From Chersky-299 sp963749535 (lineage in GTDB: Bacteria > Actinomycetota > Thermoleophilia > RBG-16-64-13), in NCBI GenBank assembly GCA_963749535.1, contig CAVVNF010000015.1:1-64000 (forward strand): a stretch of DNA of 64,000 bases, read 5' to 3'. Under the pieces are notes generated by a model. The model saw only the letters and a program-made list of their open reading frames with translations, did not search any database and had not been told where the DNA came from. The position numbers and the translations under genes were made by a program. Shown here piece after piece: positions 32,417 to 41,958 of the stretch. Position 1 is the stretch's first letter, and each line of letters starts with the position of its first letter.

Positions 32417-33139
32417 ATGAACCAAGATCCTGGGCGGAACACTCTGCTGCGAAGCTTCAACCACGCCTTTCAGGGGCTTGTCCACTCCTTTCGCCATCAG
32501 CGGAACATGCGCATACATTTCGGAGTGGCCTTGGCCGTGCTGGTGGGGGGGCTTTTCGCGGACCTCTCTCGCCTGGAGTTCGTGGCAGTCGCGATCAGCG
32601 TCTCCTTCGTTCTCATGGCTGAGCTCATCAACACTGCTGTCGAGGCGGTCGTGGACATCATCACCGACGAGTTCGACCCTCGGGCCAAGGTGGCTAAGGA
32701 TGCCGCCGCCGGCGCGGTGCTGGTGGCGTCGATCAATGCGCTGATCGTGGCCTATCTGGTCTTCTTCGACAAACTCTCTGGTACCTCTTTCCACCTGCTT
32801 AGGACGCTGCGAAGGTCCCCTGTGCATCTCACGGTGGTGGCTATCGCCGTCGTGGCGCTTGCAGTCATCGCCGTTAAGGCGACGAGGCCGCGAGGGACGC
32901 CGCTGTCCGGCGGTCTACCATCCGGGCATGCCGCCGTGGGCTTCGCCGGCTGGACAGCGGTCACGTTCGTGGCGGGTGGCACCAGCCAAGGCCTCCTACT
33001 CAGCGCAATCGCCTTTATTATGGCGGTCTTGGTTGCGCAGAGCCGGGTGGAGACGGGTATCCACTCCCTCTTTGAGGTTGTCCTCGGGGCGCTCCTGGGA
33101 ATAACGGTGACCACGCTTATCTTTCAACTCTGGTTCTGA
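32417..33139 (+). CDS. Undecaprenol kinase-like DgkA fused to PAP2 phosphatase
   Basis: A 240-residue membrane protein. Residues 1-115 are a DgkA domain (FNHAFQGLVHSFRHQRNMRIHF, AELINTAVEAVVD). Residues about 130-240 are a PAP2 domain with KATRPRGTP, LPSGHAAVGFAGW and SRVETGIHSLFEVVLG (KxxxxxxRP, PSGH and SRxxxxxH-type motifs). The fusion joins lipid kinase and lipid phosphatase activities, suggesting self-contained control of undecaprenol and undecaprenyl-phosphate pools for wall synthesis. Confidence 0.85.
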   Translation: MNQDPGRNTLLRSFNHAFQGLVHSFRHQRNMRIHFGVALAVLVGGLFADLSRLEFVAVAISVSFVLMAELINTAVEAVVDIITDEFDPRAKVAKDAAAGAVLVASINALIVAYLVFFDKLSGTSFHLLRTLRRSPVHLTVVAIAVVALAVIAVKATRPRGTPLSGGLPSGHAAVGFAGWTAVTFVAGGTSQGLLLSAIAFIMAVLVAQSRVETGIHSLFEVVLGALLGITVTTLIFQLWF

Positions 33140-33155
33140 CGGGAAGGGAGCCTGC

Positions 33156-33557
33156 ATGCACGAAGAGCAACTTTCGCCGGAGCTGGGCAGGCTCATCGAC
33201 GCCGCGAAGTCGGCGGCGGCCCAAGCCGGAGCCGGCGGGGAGAAGGCGGAAGGTGTGGCCCTTCTGGTCGGATCCGGGGAAGTCTTCATCGGCCGCTCAG
33301 GGGACGTCCACCCTGGGGAAGACGGATCACCGCCGTCCTGCGCCGTCTCACGCGCGTTCTCCGCTGCGGGAGGCCCACAAGCGGGAGACATCTTGGCGAT
33401 AGCGCTGGCGGCGATCGGGGGCCCGCCGGACAGCTTCGTCCCGTGCGACGAGTGCAAGGCCTACCTTGCCGCTCTCGATCCGGATATTCCCGCGGTCACG
33501 AAACAACTCGGGCGCTGGATCATGACGCCCATGGCATACCTTTGCGCTGAGGTCTGA
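33156..33557 (+). CDS. Cytidine deaminase-like protein lacking the catalytic Glu
   Basis: A 133-residue CDA-fold protein. The two zinc-binding regions are recognisable: SCAVSRAFSAAG in place of CAERxAIxxA, and PCDECKAYLAAL in place of PCGxCRQ. The three Cys ligands are kept, but the catalytic glutamate of CAE is Val. In this gene neighbourhood a normal cdd usually sits between dgkA and era/recO, so this is probably a diverged or inactivated cdd. Confidence 0.7.
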   Translation: MHEEQLSPELGRLIDAAKSAAAQAGAGGEKAEGVALLVGSGEVFIGRSGDVHPGEDGSPPSCAVSRAFSAAGGPQAGDILAIALAAIGGPPDSFVPCDECKAYLAALDPDIPAVTKQLGRWIMTPMAYLCAEV

Positions 33558-34051
33558 TGTCCGCGGCAGGGGGCGATCTGACCATCACGCGGCTACGCCG
33601 GCCCACCGACGAGGAACTCGTGCGGCTCGAGGCCTACGATGCCGAAGTCTTCGGCCCTACCGGACTTCGGACCTACGATCTGGCGGTGGTGGCGCAGGCC
33701 GGGGCGGTGCTGCTCGCCTGGCTGGACGACGAGATAGTGGGCGGCTGCCAGCTACTCAGAACCATGGACGAGCCGGCCTTCCTCTATGTCGTCGGTCTGT
33801 ATGTCAGGCCGCGGTGGCAGGGTAGGGGATTGGGCAGGAAACTCCTGAGCAAGGTGGCCGAGGAGTCACGTGTCCTTGGCGCCGATGGCTTGGTACTGAC
33901 CGTTTCGCCGGCGAATGTTCGAGCATACAAACTCTACATAAGCGCAGGCTTCGTAGACGAGGATTTCGTCCCGCACTTCTACGGTGCAGGCGAGGATCGC
34001 CACATTCTGCGCTGGCGCTTCGACAAAGCGGGCTTTACAGGCAGTGTATGA
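33557..34051 (+). CDS. GNAT-family N-acetyltransferase
   Basis: A 164-residue acetyltransferase with the acetyl-CoA-binding pattern LYVRPRWQGRGLGRKLLSKVAEESR and VSPANVRAYKLYISAGFVDEDFV. The substrate is unknown. The ATG overlaps the preceding TGA by one base, implying co-translation with the deaminase-like gene. Confidence 0.88.
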   Translation: MSAAGGDLTITRLRRPTDEELVRLEAYDAEVFGPTGLRTYDLAVVAQAGAVLLAWLDDEIVGGCQLLRTMDEPAFLYVVGLYVRPRWQGRGLGRKLLSKVAEESRVLGADGLVLTVSPANVRAYKLYISAGFVDEDFVPHFYGAGEDRHILRWRFDKAGFTGSV

Positions 34052-34052
34052 T

Positions 34053-34127
34053 TTAAAAGTCCACTGCGCCTGCAGCCCCGCCTATCACGGTGGCGCGTGC
34101 GGTGAAGATCAGGAATATGATCGCCAT
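34053..34127 (-). CDS. Possible 24-residue hydrophobic peptide
   Basis: The 102-base gap between the GNAT gene and deoC holds a minus-strand ATG-to-TAA frame encoding a short peptide. It has a hydrophobic start (MAIIFLIFTARATVIGG) and a Gly/Ala-rich end. It is antisense to the flanking genes and has no clear ribosome-binding site. Chance is a real possibility. Confidence 0.15.
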   Translation of the reverse strand: MAIIFLIFTARATVIGGAAGAVDF

Positions 34128-34153
34128 GGGCGCGAAAGGATGAGGATGCGGCC

Positions 34154-34849
34154 GTGAGAGTTGAAGAGCTCGCCAAGACCATCGACAGCACTTTGCTCGA
34201 AGCGACGAGCACAAACGGCGCGGTCGAACTGCTTTGTCGTGATGCGATCACGTACCACTTTGCATCGGCCTGCGTTCTGCCTTACTCTGTGCCGCTTGCC
34301 CGGCAACTGCTCCTGGGCTACGACGTCAAGGTGGGCACGGTCGTCTCGTTCCCGCATGGCGCCGACGCGCAGCGCACCAAGATAACCGCTGCTGAGCAGG
34401 CGGTAGCACTGGGTGCCGATGAGCTGGACGTGGTCATGAACATCCCCGCGATGTTGTCCGGCGATTTCCGCTACGTCCGCGATGAGCTGCGGAGCATCGT
34501 GCGTTCGGTGCGGATGACAAGCGTGAACACCGGCCGAGGGCTGGTACTGGTGAAGGCCGACGTCGAGGCTTACTACCTCGATGAAAAGCTCAAGCGTCTC
34601 GTGTGCAAGATCGTGGAGGACTCCGGTGCCGACTTCATCAAGACCTCCACGGGCATGGCCCCAGGGGGCGCGACGGCGAAGGACGTGGAGCTTTTCCGGG
34701 ACCTCCTCCCCGAGAGTGTCGGGGTGGACGCATCGGGCGGCATCCGCACGGCTGAAGACGCGGAGTTGATGATAAACGCCGGAGCGGCACGCATCGGGAC
34801 GTCATACGCCGCCAGTATCATCAAGCAGTTCTCCACCGACCGGGAGTAA
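34154..34849 (+). CDS. deoC: Deoxyribose-phosphate aldolase
   Basis: A 231-residue class I aldolase that splits 2-deoxyribose-5-phosphate into acetaldehyde and glyceraldehyde-3-phosphate. The Schiff-base lysine lies in DFIKTSTGMAPGGATAKDV. DELDVVMN near the substrate pocket and GVDASGGIRTAEDAELMINAGAARIGTSY are typical. GTG 34154 is the start. With the deaminase-like and PNP-like genes it suggests nucleoside catabolism. Confidence 0.95.
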   Translation: MRVEELAKTIDSTLLEATSTNGAVELLCRDAITYHFASACVLPYSVPLARQLLLGYDVKVGTVVSFPHGADAQRTKITAAEQAVALGADELDVVMNIPAMLSGDFRYVRDELRSIVRSVRMTSVNTGRGLVLVKADVEAYYLDEKLKRLVCKIVEDSGADFIKTSTGMAPGGATAKDVELFRDLLPESVGVDASGGIRTAEDAELMINAGAARIGTSYAASIIKQFSTDRE

Positions 34850-34923
34850 GATCCGCCCGGCCCAGCGCTTTGACCGGCCGGATTACTTCAGACTGAGCGG
34901 TCGAGGCTGAACGAGGTCTGCCG

Positions 34924-35640
34924 GTGAGTTCACGCTTCTTCACGACCGAAGCTCTCGTGATCGGCTCCATGCGCTTCAAGGAAGCCGACCGCATCGTGAC
35001 GCTCTACACGCGGGAGCGGGGTCGCCTGAGCGGCATCGCCCGCGGAGTCCGTCGAACCAAGTCCAAGGTCGGCGGTCGTCTCGAGCCCTTCACACTGTCC
35101 CAGGTGAGCCTCTATTCCGGGCGGAATCTGTACACCGTTGTTGGGGCGGAGACGCTGCGCACATTCCAGGCCGTCCGCGATGAGCTCTTTCGCATGGAGG
35201 AAGGGGCTCGCCTCTTGAGTGCCACGCGCCATCTCTTTCCCAGTGAGGAGCGCAACACGCCGGCTTTCAACCTGCTCGTGCGCGGCGTCGCGAAGCTGGC
35301 TGAGGCCTCCGATGCGGCTGAGGCTGCGAAGGTCGTCCTTGCCACCAGGCTGAAACTCCTGGCGGTCATGGGTTACGCGCCGGATCTCGGTAGGTGCGCA
35401 CAGTGCGGCGGCGACGCTCCCCTTTTCGGCTTCTCGGCCAGTCTGGGAGGCGTGGTGTGCGAGTCCTGCGCGAATGAGGGTGCCACGGCCTGCTTTCTCC
35501 TCAGCTCCGGTGCCTTAGCGACCATGAGGCTTCTGTTGGAGAGCCCGCTGGCCGAGCTGACACGGATGGACGTAGACGACCGTGCCCTCACTGAAGTCGA
35601 GCAAGTGGTGAGCCAGACTTTGGCTTATCACGGGCACTAG
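34924..35640 (+). CDS. recO: DNA repair protein RecO
   Basis: A 238-residue recombination mediator that loads RecA with RecR. The N-terminal OB-fold begins FFTTEALVIGSMRFKEADRIVTLYTRERGRLSGIARGVRR. A C-terminal zinc finger is formed by CAQCG and CESC. The start is GTG 34924. The gene ends 41 bases before the convergent guaB. Confidence 0.93.
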   Translation: MSSRFFTTEALVIGSMRFKEADRIVTLYTRERGRLSGIARGVRRTKSKVGGRLEPFTLSQVSLYSGRNLYTVVGAETLRTFQAVRDELFRMEEGARLLSATRHLFPSEERNTPAFNLLVRGVAKLAEASDAAEAAKVVLATRLKLLAVMGYAPDLGRCAQCGGDAPLFGFSASLGGVVCESCANEGATACFLLSSGALATMRLLLESPLAELTRMDVDDRALTEVEQVVSQTLAYHGH

Positions 35641-35649
35641 GAAAGTCGC

Positions 35650-35671
35650 GGCGCCGGCCGTAGCCGGCGCC
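35650..35671. terminator. Bidirectional terminator between recO and guaB
   Basis: GGCGCCGGC (35650-35658) pairs perfectly with GCCGGCGCC (35663-35671) across a CGTA loop, giving a 9-bp stem in the 41-base gap between two convergent genes. There is no strong U-tract in either direction. Confidence 0.6.
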
Positions 35672-35681
35672 CGTGCGTGAC

Positions 35682-37175
35682 TTACGAGAAGGGCAGCCGC
35701 CGCTCGTAGTTGGGCGCTTCCTTGGTGATCGTGATGTCGTGTGGGTGACTCTCCGTCAAGCCAGCCGCCGAGATCCGCATGAAGCAGGCTTTCCGGTGCA
35801 GATCCTCGATGGTGGCCGAGCCGGTATAGCCCATGCCGGCCCGCAGCCCTCCTACCAACTGGAAGACCACGTCGGAGAGGGGGCCCTTGTGCGGGACCAT
35901 GCCCTCGATCCCTTCCGGGACCAGTTTCTTCTGGTCTTCCTGGAAGTAGCGGTCCGCGCTGCCTTCACTCATCGCCCCCACCGAGCCCATGGCCCGGTAG
36001 ACTTTGTAGCTGCGACCTTCCCAGAGTACTCGCTCGCCCGGGCTCTCTGTCGTGCCGGCGAAGATCGACCCGATCATCACGCTGTGCGCACCCGTAGCGA
36101 TAGCCTTCACCACGTCTCCTGAATACCGGATACCGCCGTCGGCAATGACCGGTATGCAGTACCTGTAGCCCTCGGCGGCGCAATCGGCCACCGCTGTGAT
36201 CTGCGGCACGCCGCAACCTGTGACTATCCGGGTCGTGCAGATGGAACCCGGCCCGATACCGACCTTCACGGCATCGACTCCCCGGTCGATCAGCGCCTTG
36301 GTGCCCGCGGCAGTAGCCACGTTGCCCGCCATCAGCTGTATGTCGGGGTATTTCTCGCGTATGGACGCCACGACATCGAGGACACCCTTCGAATGGCCGT
36401 GGGCCGTGTCGATGCAGATCACGTCCGCCTGCGCCTCCACCAACGCTTCCACCCGGGCTTCCGTGTCCCTGGACACGCCGACTGCAGCGCCCACCCGGAG
36501 CCGGCCCAGCTCGTCTTTACACGAATTGGGGAACTCGATCATCTTGGTGATGTCCTTGATGGTGATCAGGCCGCGAAGCTTGAAATCGTCGTCCACCACG
36601 AGCAGTTTCTCGATCTTGTGGACTTTGAACCGGTCGATCGCCTGATCCAGGGTCGTGCCCACCGGCACGGTGACCAGATTGGCGGACGTCATGAGTTCTT
36701 GGATCGGTTTGGAGTAGTCAGTCTCGAAACGGGTGTCCCTGTTGGTGACGATCCCCGCCAAGGTGCCGTCGGCGTGGATGATCGGCACGCCGGAGATCCG
36801 GTACTCTTTCATCAGTGCTTCCGCGTCTCCGTAGGTGGCCGTGAGCGGCAAGGTGATCGGGTCCACGATCATCCCCGCCTCGCTCCGTTTCACCTTGCGC
36901 ACCATCTCGGCCTGACGCTCTATCGGCTGATTCTTGTGGATGATGGTTAGTCCGCCCTCGCGTGCGAGCGCGATAGCCAGGCCTGTTTCGGAAACAGTGT
37001 CCATGGCCGCGGAGAGCAGGGGGATGTTCAACGTGATCTTCCGGGTGAGACGCGTACGAACATCGGTCTCTTTGGGTAGTATCCCGGATTCGGCCGGGAT
37101 GAGAAGGACGTCGTCGAAGCTTAGACCCTCTTTACTCAGCTTGTGGTCCCAATCGATACTGTCCCAATCGGTCAC
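35682..37175 (-). CDS. guaB: IMP dehydrogenase
   Basis: A 497-residue enzyme of guanine nucleotide synthesis. It has GLSFDDVLLIPAESG, two CBS domains (about residues 95-215), the active-site loop GIGPGSICTTRIVTGCGVPQ with the catalytic Cys, and a C-terminal flap. The start is GTG at 37175, chosen because AGGAGG lies 6 bases upstream on the minus strand. It is the only minus-strand gene in the first 46 kb. A TAGAAT -10-like box is at 37204-37209 on the minus strand. Confidence 0.95.
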   Translation of the reverse strand: MTDWDSIDWDHKLSKEGLSFDDVLLIPAESGILPKETDVRTRLTRKITLNIPLLSAAMDTVSETGLAIALAREGGLTIIHKNQPIERQAEMVRKVKRSEAGMIVDPITLPLTATYGDAEALMKEYRISGVPIIHADGTLAGIVTNRDTRFETDYSKPIQELMTSANLVTVPVGTTLDQAIDRFKVHKIEKLLVVDDDFKLRGLITIKDITKMIEFPNSCKDELGRLRVGAAVGVSRDTEARVEALVEAQADVICIDTAHGHSKGVLDVVASIREKYPDIQLMAGNVATAAGTKALIDRGVDAVKVGIGPGSICTTRIVTGCGVPQITAVADCAAEGYRYCIPVIADGGIRYSGDVVKAIATGAHSVMIGSIFAGTTESPGERVLWEGRSYKVYRAMGSVGAMSEGSADRYFQEDQKKLVPEGIEGMVPHKGPLSDVVFQLVGGLRAGMGYTGSATIEDLHRKACFMRISAAGLTESHPHDITITKEAPNYERRLPFS

Positions 37176-37232
37176 GACCGACCTCCTCGCACTTTTCCAA
37201 AGGATTCTAGCGAAAACCCGCCACAAATGCAT

Positions 37233-37501
37233 GGAACCGGCGATACGTGCATATCATGGGACCGTAGGACACTGATTTGCTCGAGACCCATCCGTGCCCC
37301 TCGCCGCCTGCCCATCGGGCCCCACGCTCCGCCCGCCGATCGGGCCCCACGCGCCGCCTGACCGAGAGGCTCGACCCTCCGGCGTGATTCTCGCTCCCCG
37401 GTCGCTCTCCACGCGCGTCGTGACTCCGAACCCGCGCAGGCTCTACCTGTCCGGAGGGGCCGCTATAGTAGTATGGTCGGGTCGATCTCCCTGGGGGATT
37501 T
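37233..37501. other. Divergent intergenic region with a short tandem repeat
   Basis: This non-coding stretch separates divergent guaB and yhaO-like genes. A 14-base unit ATCGGGCCCCACGC occurs at 37314-37327 and 37339-37352 (period 25), embedded in GCC-rich DNA. A -10-like TATAGT at 37464-37469 may serve the + strand gene. Nothing else is recognisable. Confidence 0.4.
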
Positions 37502-38815
37502 ATGAGGTTTCGCTTCGTCCACGCCGCCGATCTCCACCTGGATACCCCCTTTTCCGGACTCGCCCAGGTGTCGGAAGAGGCCGCCTCCTTGCTGCGCGAT
37601 GCTTCGATCGAGGCCTTTGCTTCGGTCGTAGACCTTGCCGTCGAGAGGCAGGCCGAGTTCGTCGTTCTCGGCGGTGACCTCTACGACGGCGAGCAGCGGG
37701 GCGTGCGGGCCCAGATCGCTTTCCTGCGGGGGGTCGAACGGCTGGCCAGGCATGACATAAAGACCTTCGTCGTCCATGGCAACCACGATCCTCTGGGTGG
37801 CTGGTCCGCGGTGCGGAGTTGGCCCGCCGAGGTCACCATCTTTGGCTCTGACGAAGTTTCGGCCGTGCAGGTGGAGTCTGACGGACGGGTGCTGGCCACT
37901 GTGTTCGGTTTGAGCTTCGGACGGAGGGAAGTCAGTGAGAACCTGGCGTTGCGGTTCCCGCGGGCGGGTGACCTCGGGGCCGCCCAGGGACGCCTGGCCG
38001 ATGGTGGACTCAACATCGGGCTGCTGCACTGCTCCGTAGGGGATCAGCCGGAGCACTCCTCGTACAGCCCGTGCTCTCTGGCCGACCTCGCCGGTACCCA
38101 GATGGACTACTGGGCCCTCGGCCATATCCACCGAGCGCAGATACTGCGGCGGGGAGAACCCTGGGTCGTCTACCCGGGGAACACGCAAGGGCGCAGCCCG
38201 AAGCCCGCGGAGCTTGGGCCAAAGGGTGCAATGGTTGTTGAGGTCGAAGACTCGCGCGTTGCCCGGGTGGACTTCTTTCCCACCGACGCCGTCCGTTTTG
38301 TGAGTCTCGAGGTGGACGTATCCTTGCTCGATCGCGATGCGGATGTGGGCTCGTTGCGGCAGGAGTTGTTGGCTCGCGCGGCGGGGGCACGCGAAGAGAA
38401 TCCCGGCTGCGCCCTCCTCGCAAGGGTCAGCGTGAGCGGCCGCGGGCCGCTGCACCATGACCTCGTCGCTCCATGTGCCTGCGAGGACCTCCTGCGCGAC
38501 CTGCGCGACGAGTTCACCGGTGAACGTCCGTTCTTCTGGTGGGAAAGCCTGCGCGACCACTCGAGACCCGAAGTCGATCTCGACGTGATCCGAGCCCGGA
38601 ATGATTTCAGCTCCAGCGTGCTGGCGCTCTCGGAGACTATCGCCCAGGATCCGGATGCGCGGGGCAAGCTCGCCCGCGAACTGAGTCCGACGGCGCCGGT
38701 CGGCCTTAGCCGCAACACTGAGCCCCTCTGCGAGGGCGACGTACCAGATCTGCTCGAAGACGCCCGCGCGCTGGCCCTCGAGCTGCTTGAGGAGGAGGCG
38801 GGCTCGTGCGAGTGA
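37502..38815 (+). CDS. Metallophosphoesterase exonuclease, YhaO/SbcD-like
   Basis: A 437-residue calcineurin-fold nuclease. The metal motifs are HAADLHLD, GGDLYDG, VVHGNHDP, HCSVG and WALGHIHR, in Mre11/SbcD order. A C-terminal capping region follows. It overlaps the following ATPase gene by 10 bases, so the two probably form an SbcCD/Rad50-Mre11-type DNA end-processing complex. Confidence 0.9.
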   Translation: MRFRFVHAADLHLDTPFSGLAQVSEEAASLLRDASIEAFASVVDLAVERQAEFVVLGGDLYDGEQRGVRAQIAFLRGVERLARHDIKTFVVHGNHDPLGGWSAVRSWPAEVTIFGSDEVSAVQVESDGRVLATVFGLSFGRREVSENLALRFPRAGDLGAAQGRLADGGLNIGLLHCSVGDQPEHSSYSPCSLADLAGTQMDYWALGHIHRAQILRRGEPWVVYPGNTQGRSPKPAELGPKGAMVVEVEDSRVARVDFFPTDAVRFVSLEVDVSLLDRDADVGSLRQELLARAAGAREENPGCALLARVSVSGRGPLHHDLVAPCACEDLLRDLRDEFTGERPFFWWESLRDHSRPEVDLDVIRARNDFSSSVLALSETIAQDPDARGKLARELSPTAPVGLSRNTEPLCEGDVPDLLEDARALALELLEEEAGSCE

Positions 38816-41800
38816 CGGGTTGGTCCGTAGACGGGTTCGGCATATTGCACGACTACCAGAAGCGTGACCTGCCTGCTGGGCTGGCGGTGTTCGAGGGTCA
38901 GAACGAGTCGGGGAAGAGTACTTTGCATGATTTTCTACGCGGGGTCCTCTTCGGTTTTCCACGCGTGGGGAGGAACAAAAGCTCGTACTATCCCCCGCTC
39001 AACGGTGGGCGACATGGGGGGAGGCTGTTCGTGGAGACCGCGGATGGAGCTATCACGATCGAGCGTGAAGTCGGGCGTCCGCCGCGTATAACCAAAGAAG
39101 ACGGCACCATTCTCAGTGACACTGAGTTTCAATTACTGATCGGCGGTGTGGATGCCCAGATGTTCCGCACGGTCTTCGCATTCTGCCTCGATGAGTTGCG
39201 TGACTTCGATTCGCTTTCCGACGAGCAGGTGAGGGCGCGTATCTTCGCTGCCGGCGTAGGGGGGGCTGGTCCGTCGGTACGCGGCGTCATCCAACAGCTG
39301 GACAAGCGTGCGCAACTGGCCCTCAAGCCAAGGGCCCGCGACGCTCGCGTCAACAGTCTGCTGGCGGAGGTGATAGCCTGCGGCGCCGAGTTGGACGCAG
39401 CCCGCCGACAGGCTGAGGACTACCCCTTGCTTCTCGAGGAGGGGAGGGTCTTGTCGCACGACCTACAGACCGTGGAGCTGCGAGAGCACGGACTCCGGGC
39501 CGTTATCTCGCGCCACGAGCGGCTTCAAGAGCTATGGCCGGCCTGGCATCGCGCTGCGTCTGCCCGCGAGACCCTTTGTCACCTGGAGCCCGTGGACGAG
39601 TTCGTGTCCGATCCTCTGGGGCGGCTTGCAGAGGTGAGGCAGGCCATGAAGAGTTCTGGTGAGGTTCTATCGCGTCTAGAGGACCAACGGGATCGGCGCC
39701 GGCTGGAGGCGGAAGACCTACGCGGGAAACTCCGCTCTGATCTAGCGACGTTGCGGCCAGACGTGGAGACTCAAATCGACTTGCTGCCCCTCCAGAGGGA
39801 GCGCGGACGGGAACTGGCTCTTGCAGAAGGGCGCGCCCGGCAGGACGAGGACCGAGTGGTGCGTCAACTGGCAGAGCTTGGTCCCGGATACGACGAGGCC
39901 CTCGTGGCACAGATCGACGCCTCGCTTTCGCGTGCCGACGAGGCACGCCTATGGAAGGAAAAGCTCACCGAGGCGGCCGAGGCCCGTAGACGGGAAATGA
40001 CGTCGCTCCACGGAACAACGCTCCTCCTCGGTAAAGCCGAGTCTGAACACACCAGGTTTGCGGCGGCGCTGGCGCAATCCGAGCCCCCGGATGCGCAAGA
40101 CTTGGAAAAGAAGATGGAAGCGGTCCGTGGACTCCAGGCCAACCTGGCGTCCCTGGGCGCGAAGCAAGCGGCGATCGAGGCAAGTGACGCCCTGCTGGAG
40201 AGCACGGAACTCTTGGTCGGGCTTGAAAGTAAGGCGGACCGCATAGCGCGAGTGCGCCGCTGGTGGTTGGCGCCCGGGACCATCGCGGTGGTTCTGGTGG
40301 CGTTCGCGCTGTGGGCGGCCGTCACCGGGCGCACGTCGGATAGCATCATCTTCGTCGCGGTGATCTTTGCGCTCGTGGCCATGACGCTGGGGCTGTCAGC
40401 GAGAGGACGGGTCAAATCCCCTGGGGTTCCGGCCCGAAGGCGCCAGTTGGAGGAGGGGCGTCAGGCGCGTCAGGCGCTAGCCGATGAAGTCGCCCGTCTT
40501 CAACGCTCCTCGAAAGAGCTGGCGGAAGTCTTGGGCTTCCCTGGGCTCCCCGACCAGGACGCCCTGGATCGTCTACAGGTGAACGTCGCGGCCCAGCGAC
40601 AGACGTTGGTCCGATGGCAAGACCAAAAACTCGAGCTCGTCAGGCTGGAGGAGAGACTGGAGGCCGCACGCCTCGAGGAAGGCGCCGCCCGCGCCGCGCT
40701 GGCCCGGGTCGAGGAGTAGCTCAGCCGGCTGGAGGCCGAGTTCAGCGCGAAGCTGGAGCAGTGGGGGCTCCCGAGTTCGCTGTCGCCGGCCGGCGCGGAA
40801 GACTTCCTCCGGGCGGTGCGGTCCGCGAAAGAACAGGTCGAAAGGCGCGATGAAAGTGCTCAGACCGTCGCGAGGCTGCGCTCCGAATCAGCGGTCTGGG
40901 AAGAGGCGACCTCACGACTGCTGGCGGCGGCAGGCCTCGATGGGTCAGGCCAGGAGACCACTCAAGGTTTGTTGCGACTCGACGAACTGTGCGGGGTCGA
41001 CGCCGATATTCGCTCGAGGCTGGCTTCTTTGGAAACGATGCTCGCCGAGCTGGAGACCGAGATCCAGGGTGCACGCGCCGACCTGGCACGCCGGATCCGA
41101 GACCGCGATGACCTGCTCAAGGAGGCCGGGGCGCAAGATGAAGCAGATTTCCAGCGTCGGTGGGAGATCTTCGAAGAGCGGAAGGAATTGCTGCGGGCCG
41201 TCGGGGAAGCTGAGGCCAGACTGCGCGAGGCCGTCGGCCGGGGCGCCGCCGCAGACGCGTTCGTCGCTGAACTCAGCCGCGGGGCCTTGGAGGATTGGCA
41301 GGATCGCCTGGAAGAGGCGCAACATCAGCTCACCGAGACGAGAGAACGGAACAATGAACTCGTCAAGCGGCAAGGCGACGCCGAACGTCGCCTGCGCGAA
41401 TTGGAAGAGTCGACGGACGTGCCCGCACTCGAAACCCGTCTTCAGGGCCTTCGTACCGATCTCGAGGATGCGCTTCGGGAGTGGCGCGTGACGAGTCTGG
41501 CAGCCTCGCTGGTGCGCGAGACGCTATCGTGCTTCACCCGGGAACGGCAGCCGTTTGTGCTGGCGGAGGCTTCCGAGATGTTCAGCAAGGTCACCGGAGG
41601 TAGGTATGAGCGCATCCTTCCGTCCATAGAAGAGGACGGTATCGTGCTCATGTCCGCCGGTGGCAGCGCAAAGTCGCCCGAGCAGCTCAGCCGGGGCACG
41701 ATGGAGCAGCTCTACCTCTGCATCAGGCTGGGCTTAGCCGAGGAGTTCTCCCGGCGAACGGAAAGCATCCCGCTGTTGATGGACGACGTGCTTGTCAACT

Positions 41801-41946
41801 TCGACGAGCAGCGCAGACGGGTCACGGCGGAATTGCTCGCCGATTTCGCCCGCCGGCACCAAGTGCTCCTGTTCACCTGCCACAAGGACGTGGTCGAGCT
41901 GCTGCGGGAGGTCGAGCCGCGCGTGCATGTCGTCGCTATGGGCTGA
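38806..41946 (+). CDS. YhaN/SbcC-like SMC-family ATPase with in-frame amber codon
   Basis: A Rad50-like ATPase of about 1046 codons. The N-terminal Walker A is FEGQNESGKSTLHDFLRG, and long coiled coils are interrupted by two membrane-like helices (about residues 485-535). The C-terminal lobe has the signature LSRGTMEQLYLCIRLGLAEEFS and Walker B IPLLMDDVLVNFDEQRR. A TAG at 40717-40719 interrupts the frame inside the coiled coil. The downstream frame is the same and continues the coiled coil (LSRLEAEFSAKLEQW). It is either a nonsense mutation, a consensus error, or a split gene whose second half restarts near ATG 40816. Confidence 0.8.
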
Positions 41947-41958
41947 CACCATGAGGCT

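Noticed and set aside
37233..37501. Replication origin or attachment site in the guaB-yhaO gap
   Set aside because: There are no DnaA boxes, AT-rich region, tRNA or integrase. Only a GCC-rich short repeat is seen.
40717..40719. UAG as pyrrolysine or other sense codon
   Set aside because: TAG ends several intact genes here, the host protein is not a methylamine methyltransferase, and no pyl genes are visible.
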